64,000 bases of DNA, from contig JAWZYU010000005.1 in assembly GCA_038380435.1 (NCBI GenBank), positions 37,160,001 to 37,224,000 on the forward strand. The letters run 5' to 3'. The translations under genes were made by a program, and so were the position numbers. Numbering within the stretch: the stretch's first letter is position 1; each line of letters starts with the position of its first letter. Positions 54,019 through 64,000 of the stretch are shown in pieces. The stretch is from Ryuthela nishihirai. Its lineage: Eukaryota; Arthropoda; Arachnida; Araneae; Heptathelidae. The notes under the pieces are model-generated. The model made no database searches. It had not been told where the DNA came from and worked only from the letters and a program-made list of their open reading frames with translations.

Positions 54019-54392
54019 TGTCGAATAAAATTTACAGATGTTTTTAAATTTTTAATTTGTAGTGTTGCTCATGTGCTATGGAGTTAAAATAAAATCATAC
54101 AAAGACAACTGGTTTGAATTTCAAAGCAAAGTTTGAGATTTCATAGAAGACGAACGGATTTTCGGAGATGAGCCCTCCTCCTGGAAATCCCCCCCCCCTC
54201 CCTGTGTCGAATAAAATTTACAGATGTTTTTAAATTTTTAATTTGTAGTGTTGCTCATGTGCTATGGAGTTAAAATAAAATCATACAAAGACAACTGGTT
54301 TGAATTTCAAAGCAAAGTTTGAGATTTCATAGAAGACGAACGGATTTTCGGAGATGAGCCCTCCTCCTGGAAATCCCCCCCCCCCTCCCTGT
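54019..54392 (+). repeat. 186-bp tandem duplication
   Basis: TGTCGAATAAAATTTACAGA begins at 54019 and again at 54205. Both units run through GCTCATGTGCTATGGAG and GACGAACGGATTTTCGG to a C-run and TCCCTGTG. They are virtually identical except for the C-run length, so the duplication is recent. Confidence 0.96.
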
Positions 54393-55407
54393 GTACGTCC
54401 TTGGTTATAACTCCCCCATTTCCTTGTGGGGTTTATAATATTCCTTGTGTAAGGCACTTGTTGTTTTAATACATCATTTTCAATGTATGATTAAATATTG
54501 AGAGAAGATTTTATGAATTTACAAATAGTATTATTATCTCTCATAACTCTTTTGATATGACGTCAATGTTTTGGAAAATTCACTCTTTAAAAACTAAACA
54601 AAAAGTATTAAAAATTATAGATTTAGAAAAATTTGATTTTGATCATGGATTATCTCGATCCAACCATCGTTTACCATCGTATTACTCGATCCAACCATCG
54701 TATTACTCCTTTATCCAGGAAAACCTTGTTTTAGAAGTCCTTCGAATTCAGCCATACATTGACCTGAAATGGATACTTCCGAATAATTACGAAAAACCAG
54801 AATATGAATCAGAAAAACCTCCCGCTTTTATTTCCCCGTCTTCATTTGTCCTTGAATCCCTTGCATCCTTCTTCCCCATCAGAGAAAGCCAGCATCCAGA
54901 GCATCGGAATTTCCTCACGTAGGCTCTTCACCATTCGAACCAACGGAGCTCATAAATCGGACGGGTGCAACAATATCTGGGGACTCAAAGATGACGATGA
55001 AGAAAGAAAAAATGAAAACAGAGCCAGAAAAAGAAGTTTGTTTCACCGAAAGAGGAAGTAATGGATGGGAGTAGGGTACACCTTAGTTTCATCTACTCTT
55101 GTCATCAAATACCGCAGGGAGTCGGAAAGATCAATTGCTTCGACACGTTTCTTTTCATTTGCGGCTGAAATGTCGAAAGAAATTGAGTTTATGTTTCAGT
55201 GTGGTTTTTTTTCACTTCTCTTTCTATTGCTTTTCGTTTGTCATTGGTTTGTTTGTCGATTTGTGGATTTGTTAAAAAGCAAATTTTTTCCCTATTTCCT
55301 AATAAGGAGGCCAATCGTAAAGGAGTTAGATATCAAATAAAAGCTCTTGATATGAGAAGTGACTTAGGTTTTAGAAAAAAATATACCATCTATGTTAATC
55401 TGAAAGA
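54393..55407. other. Unassigned stretch with a 121-codon frame
   Basis: The frame 54557-54922 (plus) starts at ATG and would encode 121 residues with two near-identical PSYYS segments from a short direct repeat (CATCGTATTACTC). No domain is recognised, and its Pro/Ser/Tyr-rich tail does not resemble a known element protein. Overlapping frames at 54804-55061, 55065-55340 and 55199-55516 are in other phases. Confidence 0.35.
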
Positions 55408-55800
55408 GAAGGGTTGTTTTACTTCTGAGTGGCACTTTTTTTTTGCGCACAATGAGCTAAATGGTTCAGTCCTAAGGACCCCGAAGGCTCAGAGAAGGTT
55501 GGAGGAACACGTTTAGGGATCCACTAGACAGATGTTAGGAGCAGATGGAGGCCTACTGTCAAAGCCATCCACCGTGTTCTTTAACCTGCACAGGGTATGA
55601 CTCTCCCGCACACGGGGACACGGTTTTACGACCCAGCCGATTGACGGCGGCCTTTCCAAATCCATTGGTATCCCCTACTGGCCGAGGGCAGGGTGGGGAT
55701 TTTCTGGAGATAAATCTCAACGCTGGTACAGGTGGGACTCGAGTTGGGAAATGCAGATTATGAGCCTGGCGCGCTACCGACTCAGCTCTCCCCCTCCCCT
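55408..55800 (-). mobile_element. SINE-M copy 18, diverged
   Basis: Minus-strand copy from GGGTTGTTTTACTTCTGAGT to GCGCTACCGACTCAGCTCTC. It has a rearranged middle (GAGGAACACGTTTAGGGATC) and many substitutions. The head still gives a readable B-box complement (GGACTCGAG). Confidence 0.88.
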
Positions 55801-56021
55801 TGCAAAAGAAGGCATAGTGCTAAATGTCTTCACCATTGTATTGCCAAAACCTGAAACAAATTATAACAAATTACATATGAAATGATATCCTATGACGTAG
55901 GAAGTGGCATAAGATAGATAAAAAATCTGCCAGTTAAAAACAGGAGAAAGGTTTTCTAGTGACAACGTCCATTGAAAAAGGAAAAAGTTTTGATTATCGC
56001 TAAAAATCCATAAATATACCA

Positions 56022-56402
56022 GGATGGGGTTGGCTCAGTAAGCAGCGGGTCAGGTTCGTAATTTGAAGTTCTCAGGATCGAGTCCTAACTGTGTCAACGT
56101 TGAGATTTATCTCCGCTAAACCCTAACCCTGCCCTCGATGAGAAAGGAGACACCAATGAGCTTGGAAAGACTGTGCCGTCCATCGGATGGGTCGTTAAGC
56201 CGTAGCCTCGTGTACAGGACAGCCAAACTTTGGTACAAATTGTTGAACACGCTCTATGGTTTGACGGTAGACTTCTATCTTTCTCCTAACTTTCAGTCGG
56301 TCCTGTTCTCTTACCCATCTTTGAGCCTCTGAGTTTCTTGTGACCTGTCTATTTAGTCCATTGTTTGTACAAAAGTGCAGATCAGAGATACAACAACTCA
56401 AC
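56022..56402 (+). mobile_element. SINE-M copy 19, diverged
   Basis: Head GGTTGGCTCAGTAAGCAGCG with B box GGATCGAGTCC, body GAGATTTATCTCCGCTAAAC, GTCCATCGGATGGGTCGTTAAG, tail CAGAGATACAACAACTCAACTC. It is one of the oldest-looking copies. Confidence 0.87.
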
Positions 56403-56711
56403 TCAAAAAATTAGTATCCTTTTCTAAAACAGAATTGTCGAAGAATCTAGCATTTGAAGCATTTACAAGGAGCTCTGCGCTTTTTATTATTCCTCGGCAA
56501 CTTCTCATTAGCACAGAAACTCTCAGTGCATCATCGAAACATGTGACTTTTCGACTGAAAGTTGTTACAACTAGTGGTCAGATAAAGGGTTGAAAGATGT
56601 AATAAAACCAAATCAGCAATAAAGACATCATTTACAGAAATCAGATCTGATTAAGGGTTATAATCATTGGAATTAATTTTAAATTAATTTTCATTTTGTT
56701 TTTGCAACGAT

Positions 56712-57101
56712 TTACAGTAGCATGATGACCGTGGCTCCGTGTTTTCGAACCAGAATTTCTGAGCCGACACCATGAGCTTCTTCCAAGATTGCGTCTAGTC
56801 TCCAGTTGAGAGCAGACGCAATTCTCATGATGAGCTCCTCTGCATTACAAGTCTTAATTGAAGCTTCCTCAGCTGTTGCTTTCCTGACAGTGTGCAGGAG
56901 TTTCTGAAAAGACTTTCTAACACAGTCCAGCTTCATAGCGTGACCCACCACTGATTGAATTGACATGTAGTCTGTTATCGGTGTTGATTGTTGGATCTGT
57001 AGATCGTTTAGAACCTCTGCAAATTACTGTTGGACCAAGGCGTCTTGCACCTTTGCAGGACTAACGATAGTCCAGTTTAACCAATCGCTCGATATCACTG
57101 C
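56712..57101 (-). pseudogene. Unidentified protein-like frame with one stop
   Basis: On the minus strand a frame is open from 57101 to a stop at 56712, except for one TAA at 57024-57026. The part after the stop (FAEVLNDLQIQQSTPITDYM and on) is about 103 codons. It has a balanced, non-repetitive composition with amphipathic stretches (SVVGHAMKLDCVRKSFQKLL, ELIMRIASALNWRLDAILEE) and ends in KHGATVIMLL. I do not recognise a family. It could be a relic of a transposon-encoded or captured protein, or a pseudogenised host exon. The composition is the only evidence that it once coded. Confidence 0.4.
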
Positions 57102-57299
57102 TTAGTCTTATAAACCCTCATTATTTTGCTGAATTCTGTGCTTAAGTTTCATTGCATAGCATTGTTTAAAGTGACTCTTAGAATATTGACAAAATCCAGT
57201 TTTTGTAATATTCTAGAGCTTCAGGGCAGAGTTGATCCCAGATCAGGACTGGGAGTTTCCTTGATTTCAGCTTATATTATTTTATTTCATTTTTAGAAG

Positions 57300-57475
57300 G
57301 TCCAAGGGATCTCTTTAATTTTCAACGGGAAAATTTGTTGCGTTAAAATGTCACAGTTGGCCTCGGGGTTCGGCATCACCAACGGTGTCGGTATTCTTTA
57401 TTCATTCATTAATTCTTGGCGAGAACAATATTTATATTATACCAAGATAATTTTCCCACCTGCAGGTTTTGGCCG
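57300..57475. repeat. Partial third copy of an inverted-repeat-2 segment
   Basis: CCTCGGGGTTCGGCATCACC, AACGGTGTCGGTATTCTTTA, TTAATTCTTGGCGAGAACAA and TATTATACC...TTTTCCCACCT parallel the right arm at 60593-60700 (CCTCGAGGTTCGGTACTTCG, AACGATGTCGGTC, TAATTCATGGCGAGAGTAAT). So this segment is a dispersed repeat and is not confined to the inverted repeat. Confidence 0.7.
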
Positions 57476-57538
57476 CTGTAAACCCCAAAATATTTAACCG
57501 ATGTGTCCAAATTTTTGCACGGATTTCCCTTGAGCCCT

Positions 57539-57925
57539 GGGGCGGGGGTTGCTCAGTCGGTAGCGTGCCAGGCTCGTAATCTGTAGTTTCCAGGTTCGAG
57601 TCCCAGCTGGGTGAGCGTTGAAATTTATCTCCGCAAAATTCCCCGCCCTGCCCACGGTCAGTAGGGGACACCGATGGGCTTGGAAAGGCCGCCGTCCGTC
57701 GGATGGGACGTTAAGCCGTGGTCCCGTGTAGGAACAGCCATACCCTGTGCACGTTAAAGAACACGCTGGATGGCCTTGACGGGAGGCTACCATCTGTCTC
57801 CCAACAGCTGTTCCAGTGGGTCCCCTCCCCCAACCTTCTCTGAGCCTTCGGGGTCCATGTGACCTGGCCATTTAGCCCATGGTGTGCAAAAAAGTGCCGC
57901 TCAGAGGTAAAACAACCCAACCCAA
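57539..57925 (+). mobile_element. SINE-M copy 20, full length with target-site duplication
   Basis: Close to the family consensus: A box region GCTCAGTCGGTAGCGTG, B box GGTTCGAGTCCC, GGGACGTTAAGCCGTGG, ACGTTAAAGAACACGCTGG and a tail with two AACCC units. CCCTTGAGCCC at 57527-57537 and 57926-57936 is the duplicated target. Confidence 0.96.
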
Positions 57926-57936
57926 CCCTTGAGCCC

Positions 57937-58926
57937 CAGAGACGTGTCTGGGATAAGACCAATATGGCCATGGTCAAAGGCGCCAAATGACTGTTAGGGA
58001 TCAAAAATGAGATTTGCATATTAACGTATAAAATGTTTACACATTACCGTCATTGTATAAATGGAAAATAGAAAAAAAAAATTTTTTGCGCATGATTTTT
58101 ATCCATTGAAAGTGATTAATTTCAAGAAACAAATTTCAGTGTCATTAACGATTTTGCCGATATAAAGGCAAGAAAAATTAACTTAATGAAGAACTAGCTT
58201 TCTTTTTTAATGCAATGATTTGATTTATAGATGTAAGAATGATTGTTATAAATCTATGTGTAACTTTTTTTTCTTGCATATCATACCATTACTTTTAAAG
58301 TATTTCTTCATTTGTTAACGCATTTAACTGTCTTACACATTTAAAGCGTAAAAAAACGTACATTTTTTAAAGTCAATGTTTTACATGAAATGTTCTTTAA
58401 AATAGGCATTTCTGATTCTTTTTGTCATATGCGCCATGAATCTTCGATCCTGCACTACCTGTGCTACCTCGTGTTGAGTTCAAAATTCAAGTCTTCACCT
58501 GTAATAATACACGATTCAGGACCACGAATCTTTTTCGCTATTTAAAAAGTTGAACGATTGAAACTTTTCATTTAGCAGTCTTTCTTCATACTCACCTTCC
58601 GTCTCAAATTTCTCCCACGGGTATCCTCCCTTGCCACCCCAGTCTTGAGTTAAAAAATAAGCCGCTACCTATGAGAGAAACCGAATTCGAGTCCAAAACC
58701 ACTTTTAATTCTTCACTTCATTTAGGTTGGGTGACCAAGTAATCCGTTTGATTTTCAACGCCATATTTGTTGCGTTAAAACTGCGAGTCATTACTTACAC
58801 TACAACCTGATTTGGACATCAGGAACTTCCTTTCTCCCCCATTTTTCTTTAATTCGTCATTTCCAATTTGCAGTGTTCGCCCGTCGAATTTTGACGGGCT
58901 TTCTATCAGTAGCTCAGTAATTCGCT
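57937..58926. other. AT-rich stretch without recognised features
   Basis: No gene or clear repeat. TTGATTTTCAACGCCATATTTGTTGCGTTAAAACTG at about 58750-58785 parallels 57316-57350 (TTTTCAACGGGAAAATTTGTTGCGTTAAAA), so a short dispersed repeat is present. Confidence 0.45.
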
Positions 58927-58939
58927 CCTAACTACTTTA

Positions 58940-59325
58940 GGGGCGGGGTGGCTTAGTCGGTAGCGCGCCAGGCTCGTAATCTGTAGTTCCCAGGTTCGAG
59001 TCCCAGCTGGGTCAGGGTTGAGATTTATCTCCGCAAACTCCCGCCCTGCCCACGGTCAGTAGGGGACACCGATGGGCTTGGAAAGGCCGCCGTCCGTCGG
59101 ATGGGACGTTAAGCCGTGGCCCCGTGTGCGGGAGAGCCATACCCTGTACACGTTAAAGAACACGCTGGATGGCCTTGACGGTAGGCTACCATCTGTCTCC
59201 CAACAGCTGTTCCAGTGAGTCCCCTCCCCCAACCTTCTCTGAGCCTTCGGGGTCCATGGTGACCTGGCCGTTTGGCCCATGGTGTGCAGGGGAGTGCCGC
59301 TCAGAGGTAAAACAACCCAACCCAA
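58940..59325 (+). mobile_element. SINE-M copy 21, full length with target-site duplication
   Basis: A box TGGCTTAGTCGG at 58949-58960, B box GGTTCGAGTCC at 58993-59003. CCTAACTACTTTA at 58927-58939 and 59326-59338 is an exact 13-bp target-site duplication, so the insertion is young. Confidence 0.97.
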
Positions 59326-59338
59326 CCTAACTACTTTA

Positions 59339-59624
59339 ATTTCCCACTTAAAATTTAAGTCTGCGTCATCTAATTTGTATCTTTCAATGTCATATCAACA
59401 GGGACGTACCCAGGGAGGGACCATGGAGTCAGCGGACCCCCCCCCCCCTTCCACACACACACACACACGCACAAAATTCTGGGTTCATCCTATACAAAAT
59501 CTTAAACTTGTGTATTCTGCTTCGAAATCCAAACCTGTTTTCATTGTATAATTATATTTTCCCCCGTATTATATGTCGGACACTAAAAATAGATTTACAA
59601 AAACAATAATATAAAATTTTACTC
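59339..59624. other. Spacer with CA and C tracts
   Basis: Contains a poly-C run (59437-59448) and an (AC)n stretch (59452-59472). The 90-codon frame across it (59279-59551) begins in the SINE tail and is not a gene. Confidence 0.5.
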
Positions 59625-60867
59625 CATATAGAATATCATTTTAACCTCTCCTGTCCGGTAGAATGTTTTATTAATTGGGAAACCCTCTACTCAAGTCTTA
59701 TTTTAATACATCTACCTCCCCTCCGACTCTAATTCTCGAACACTACCCGAAACTAAATCTTGGGTACGTACCTGAATAACACATTTCATTATTAATTTCA
59801 GGTGTAACTTTACCAACTACAAACTCAGCATTTCACTTTATGCAGCTAATTTCAGATCAAAAACTTTCAATTCCTTACTTTAACAAAATGCATCATTCTT
59901 TTAACTCACTTTTAATGTCATGTCTCGTGTCACTTTAAAGTGTAATCAAAACATTATTTTGAGTTTTAAGCTAATCTATTTTGTCCGAGTTTCCTAATTT
60001 TTAAATTCAGGTATCAAAGAAACATGTCATTTCATGTTATAATTCCGAGTTTTAATTTCATTTATTAATTTATTCATTCACTTTTTTTGTTTCTGGCATT
60101 CAATTTGAGGAAAAAGAAATTCATCCCTCTTCTTGGTACCAAAATATTTCAGATTAAAAAAAGGCCAAAGGAAATATAAACTTTGTTTACAATTGCATTA
60201 AGTCAGCAATAAAAATACAAAAATATTGCAAAAAGGTTATAAAACATTTAAAATCAACTTATACTAAAGATATTATTCACATAAGCAGAAAGTCTATTTA
60301 GAATCTATGTACTCTTTATTTATACGATAGAGCAACAAAAAATCCTGTGGTTAAGTTAATCTTAGAGATCGAATCTCAAATCTTACTGTAATATCTCTTA
60401 TTATTTTATTCGCTGTAAACACGTCTGAATTAAAGGAAACATTACAACTCACAAACACATATTTAAAATTACAATTTGCAATATCAACTCAAAAACTTGC
60501 TTTCAACCACGAAACGCAGATTACAACTCTTCGTCGAAAGTATAAAACATTCTCCAGAGTTCTGGACCTTGACGTCATTATTCATAGTTGTCCTCGAGGT
60601 TCGGTACTTCGCTGTCGCCAACGATGTCGGTCTTTTTTATTTATCTACTAATTCATGGCGAGAGTAATATTTATATGATATCTATATGACTTTCCCACCT
60701 ACACACAATCGATACAATGTACACAGCAAAAAGGGGCATAGCGAGGTTTGTGAGGCTCTGAAGCAACACTCCGCAACTCAGCAATTCTATTAGCGACGAA
60801 AGATGCCAATTATGAAAATATAAAATGTAACTATCAAATATGTATATCTAATATATGCATGTAGACG

Positions 60868-61090
60868 ATTGATTGATTGCTGATTGACTGACTGACTGCT
60901 TCATTTCTTGCTTGATTGATTTATCGGGTGAGTGACAGGTGATCATGCTATTTCTACGTAGAAGCGATTAAGTTTGATTGATTGTTGATTGATTGACTGA
61001 GTGACGCAGGGATCAAGCTAATTCTAACTCTAGACCATTGCGATTGATTGATTAATTGATTGTTTGATTGATTGATTGACTGACAGAGAA
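60868..61090. repeat. (GATT)n-rich simple repeat, right arm
   Basis: Runs of GATTGATTGATTGTTTGATT-like sequence, complementary to 52440-52720 of the left arm, separated by GGTGATCATGCTATTTCTAC and GGGATCAAGCTAATTCTAAC. Confidence 0.88.
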
Positions 61091-61545
61091 TCATTCTAAT
61101 TCTAACCATGGTGCACAAACGTAAAGGTCTGAAAATTTGCATCTAGGGATAATCCAATCTTAGATCTCGGACAAAATCCGAAATTTGACCTCCGACCTGT
61201 TCTTCAGGGTCACATGAAAAGATCACATAAAAGTAAAACTTGATCTATTAGTGCTAGAAACGTGAAAAATTGGTATATGGGAATGTTTCGGGTTGTTCTC
61301 AGCACATTTCTGAAACCTACGATCCGAAATCCCTCTATGAACTAATTGTCAGCTCCCTTTTCCTTTTTTTAATATAAAGAAATTAGGTTACGAAATTTCG
61401 GATCGAGAGTTTCTTTCGAGGTCATAGGTCAAATTCAGATCAATCGGTGCTACTTAGCTAAAAATAGGTGTCTGGGGATATTTTGTGTCGCATATATCAG
61501 AAAAGTTGAGAAATTTCGGATCCGGCAAGTATTTCGAGAACGAAG

Positions 61546-62077
61546 CACGCTACAATTAACTTTTTTCCTAAAAAAAAACTATCATCCAAAAATATTACGT
61601 TTATCTGGCACCAAAACCTTTTAATGCTCTGCCTGCTAACATTAGAAATGAAAGAATCATTTATGCTTTTAAAATATTAATATGGGATTGGTTAGTGGAT
61701 TGTGATGATGTAGAGAAATGTCTATAGAAATAAAACTGTAGCTTAAATGTTTAATTTTTATAACACTGTTGCAACAAATTTTGTAAATGTTATATTCGTG
61801 AACTTCTCCGCACACGAGCTTGGACTCAAGTATCGTGTGTATATTCCTATTTATTTACTGCTTCCACATTGTTCAGTTTGTTTGTTTAAATAACTACCTA
61901 TAAAATAGATTGTAAATTATACTTTACAAAATAATTTATGTTAATCAATTCATATGTATGAACTTTTGAACTGGAAGAATTTATGCAAAAGTATGTTTTT
62001 TGTTTCGGATTTTTATATTGAACTGTACTGGTGTTGAGAGTAGTGAAAAAAAAATATATCTATCTATCTAAATCTGA
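61546..62077 (+). mobile_element. LINE 3' end (CR1/L2-like) in the right arm of inverted repeat 2
   Basis: About 530 bp: the last 50 codons of a reverse-transcriptase-like frame (61578-61727), a 3' untranslated part and a tetranucleotide tail TATCTATCTATCTAA at 62058-62076. The sequence on both sides belongs to the inverted repeat. About 500 bp of arm sequence present on the left is missing here. Confidence 0.75.
61578..61727 (+). pseudogene. C-terminal 49 codons of a LINE reverse transcriptase
   Basis: The frame contains YVYLAPKPFNALPANIRNE followed by AFKILIWDWLVD and a stop at 61725-61727. The 'FNxLP..IR......FK' signature is usual for the end of CR1/L2-class and related reverse transcriptases. 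Nothing of the catalytic core is left. No stop interrupts the surviving part. Confidence 0.7.
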
Positions 62078-62310
62078 ACTGCCAATTAGCTGTAGATGGA
62101 ATGGTAGAGTAACTGGCATATAATCAGGAGATGACATTTTCGATCGCGAAATTGCTGGAGGAATTTTTAACACTTGCCTAGTTCCTACTAACCATTCACT
62201 GAATGTCTTGTATCAGAGTTAAGAGTCGAAAACCTTTTCTATGTACGTTAAGAGCTGAGAACATTTAAGAGTTGAGGACATTTTCTGACTAAGAAGAATT
62301 GAGAGCATTT

Positions 62311-63770
62311 CTCCTTAGTCAGGAAAATTCTTAGATTATCAAGATACTCTTGATAAATCAATTGCTGTTAGGTCTTATCGATCGCGGGACTTACATTCTT
62401 GCAGATCTCCGCGAAATGATTATAGGAAGAGCAGGGTCAGCTTATTCCGATTCGAAATTTTTTTAAACATACTACTATGGAATATATGAAATCTCTGCCG
62501 GACTTTGCCCCCCCCCCCCAAAAAAAAAAATATGCTATCTTATATACAATGCGCAAAAAAGATAACAAGAAGCGCAGAAAATTATCTTTGATCTTCACAT
62601 AGTACCAGTGAGAAAATAAGTAATGTACAGTTACAAATAATTCTTGGAATTTTTGTTTCCGAAATTCGAATTTCAGCCTTGCTAAATTTAAGTCATCTAT
62701 TGATTTAGGTCATTGTTCAGTAACAGATGCCCTAGAAGAAGCATGTCCAACTGGTAGGAAATGGGTCGCATGAGGCCCTTAACATTCTTGTATGTAGCAT
62801 ATTCATTCGCATGTACACACTCTACGGACGGAGGATTGCTTGGACATAGAGGATAGCCCAAATTTAATTAAATAATCCGGAAAAAATAGTGGTGGGTGAT
62901 TGCGCTGTGTGACCCAACGCTACAAACCCAGAGCGTATGACAACTGCGTTGGTTTCGCATAGAGATCAAATTATAATTACACCGAATGGGAGTTGCTCTA
63001 GCTAGCTTCTTCTGTTCCCTTTCCTATATGTATATACTTCAGTAATTGATACAAAATAGCTCAGGATATTCATACTGAGCAAGATTAATCACAAAAAAGC
63101 TCAGGATAATCATACTGTAACAGATTTAATTATTTTAAAAAGAACCTCTACAAGTTGTCTGGAATATTACATTTCCTTTCCTTTTCAACGTTTACACCCC
63201 CGGACTTCAGTAAATTATTGCTACCAGCGAGGTCCTGAATGATTAGGCAGCGAAACGTGGGACTGCTCGTTGAAATAATTCACTGTTAGAGAATAATCTA
63301 ACACACTCAATGGATTTACTCAAGTCTGGCATCTAAAACAAAACAATTCTAGTTTATTAAGCTTTAAGTTATTACAGAGTGCCGTTTAAGGACAGTTCTC
63401 AACTCATTCCTTGGGCGGTCTAAGATCCAACAAACAATCACCTGTGAAAGACCCTTAACACATGCAGATATGCAATTCAAACTACTCATAACAAACGCTT
63501 TTACACTTTAACACACTTTAAACAAACCCAGACACTTAATATTCAACTGAACTGGACTCCAAATACCTTTAACGTCAATTGATTTCAACTACTATCTAAA
63601 TTCTATTCCAAATGCTAATTCTACTAGTTTTCTCATTCAGGGGTGAGACGTTAATCCACTAACGGACCATACATGCGGATCAGTGTTGCAAAACGTTACA
63701 TATAACTCAATGACATAAGAAAGGGATTTTTGAATAACGATATGAATAATGTTGAAGGATTTCCAAAATA
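62311..63770. other. Stretch without recognised features
   Basis: No gene seen. AAGCTCAGGATATTCATACT and a near copy (AAGCTCAGGATAATCATACT) lie at about 63058 and 63098. A poly-C run followed by a poly-A run lies at 62509-62530. The rest is AT-rich without structure that I recognise. Confidence 0.45.
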
Positions 63771-64000
63771 GGGGCGGGGGTGGCTCAGTCGGTAGCGCGC
63801 CAGGCTCATAATCTGTAGTTCCCAGGTTATAGTCCCAGCTGGGTCAGTGTTGAGATTTATCTCCGCAAAACTCCCCATCCTGCCCACGGTCAGTAGGAGA
63901 CACCGATGGGCTTGAAAATGCCGCCGTCCGTCGGATGGGACGTTAATCCGTGGCTCCGTGTGCAGGAGAGCCATACCCTGTGCACGTTAAAGAACACGAT
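63771..64000 (+). mobile_element. SINE-M copy 22, cut by the window end
   Basis: Head GGTGGCTCAGTCGGTAGCGC with anticodon-loop segment CTCATAATC (Met type) and a mutated B box (GGTTATAGTCCC). The body continues to TTAAAGAACACGAT at the last base. Confidence 0.95.

Larger units (their letters stand above)
51011..54020 (+). repeat. Inverted repeat 2, left arm (3.0 kb)
   Basis: Matches the reverse complement of 59625-62310 over most of its length. Corresponding positions add up to about 113,530-113,583. Examples are CTAAATAGACTTTCTGC at 53281 (partner ends 60301), CACTTTAAAGTG at 53641 (partner ends 59942) and CATTCAGTGAATGGTT at 51365 (partner ends 62205). By eye identity is about 90%, much lower than for inverted repeat 1. 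No gene was recognised within it. Confidence 0.93.
59625..62310 (-). repeat. Inverted repeat 2, right arm (2.7 kb)
   Basis: Reverse complement of 51011-54020, with gaps. It lacks the left-arm stretch from about 51480 to 51975, where it instead has a LINE 3' end (61546-62077). It also lacks about 250 bp of the outer minisatellite (51080-51330). The inner border is diffuse near 59625. Confidence 0.93.

Overview
This is a 64-kb stretch of AT-rich eukaryotic intergenic DNA made almost entirely of transposable elements and their remains. No bacterial gene organisation is present, and I recognise no intact host gene. The organism is an invertebrate animal, probably an arthropod: there is a Jockey-type LINE fragment, several other non-LTR fragments, a Ty3/gypsy integrase relic, Tc1/mariner-like MITEs and two abundant tRNA-derived SINE families. 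The exact lineage cannot be fixed from the sequence.

The commonest element (called SINE-M here, 22 copies) is about 380 bp long. It has an elongator tRNA-Met-like head, a conserved body and an AACCC-rich 3' end. Several copies have clear 10-14 bp target-site duplications, and some are nested in each other or broken by a MITE. A second family (SINE-L) has a Leu/Ser-like tRNA head and ends in a GTATTTATTT tail.

Layout. 1-6 kb: foldback element with tRNA-like ends and two composite palindromic MITEs. 6-9.4 kb: two LINE 3' ends (CR1/L2-like and Jockey), a long hairpin and a minisatellite. 9.4-20 kb: dense SINEs, including nested copies and one flanked by 175-bp direct repeats. 20-28.3 kb: an RTE-like LINE end joined directly to a SINE-L, tandem repeats and a decayed gypsy integrase. 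28.5-42.9 kb: a nearly identical inverted duplication with arms of 6.6 and 6.4 kb around a 1.3-kb spacer. 43-50 kb: a diverged third copy of part of that sequence carrying two SINE insertions, then MITEs and nested SINEs. 51-62 kb: a second, older inverted duplication (3.0 and 2.7 kb arms), its right arm interrupted by another LINE end. The window ends inside a SINE-M copy.

There is no genetic pathway here. What the sequence records is an order of insertions: MITE into SINE, SINE into SINE, SINE into an older repeat whose empty version survives in the palindrome, and LINE into an inverted-repeat arm. Most open reading frames are by-products of SINEs or of simple repeats. The only protein-like signals are LINE reverse-transcriptase C-termini, the gypsy integrase and one unidentified decayed frame at 56.7-57.1 kb.
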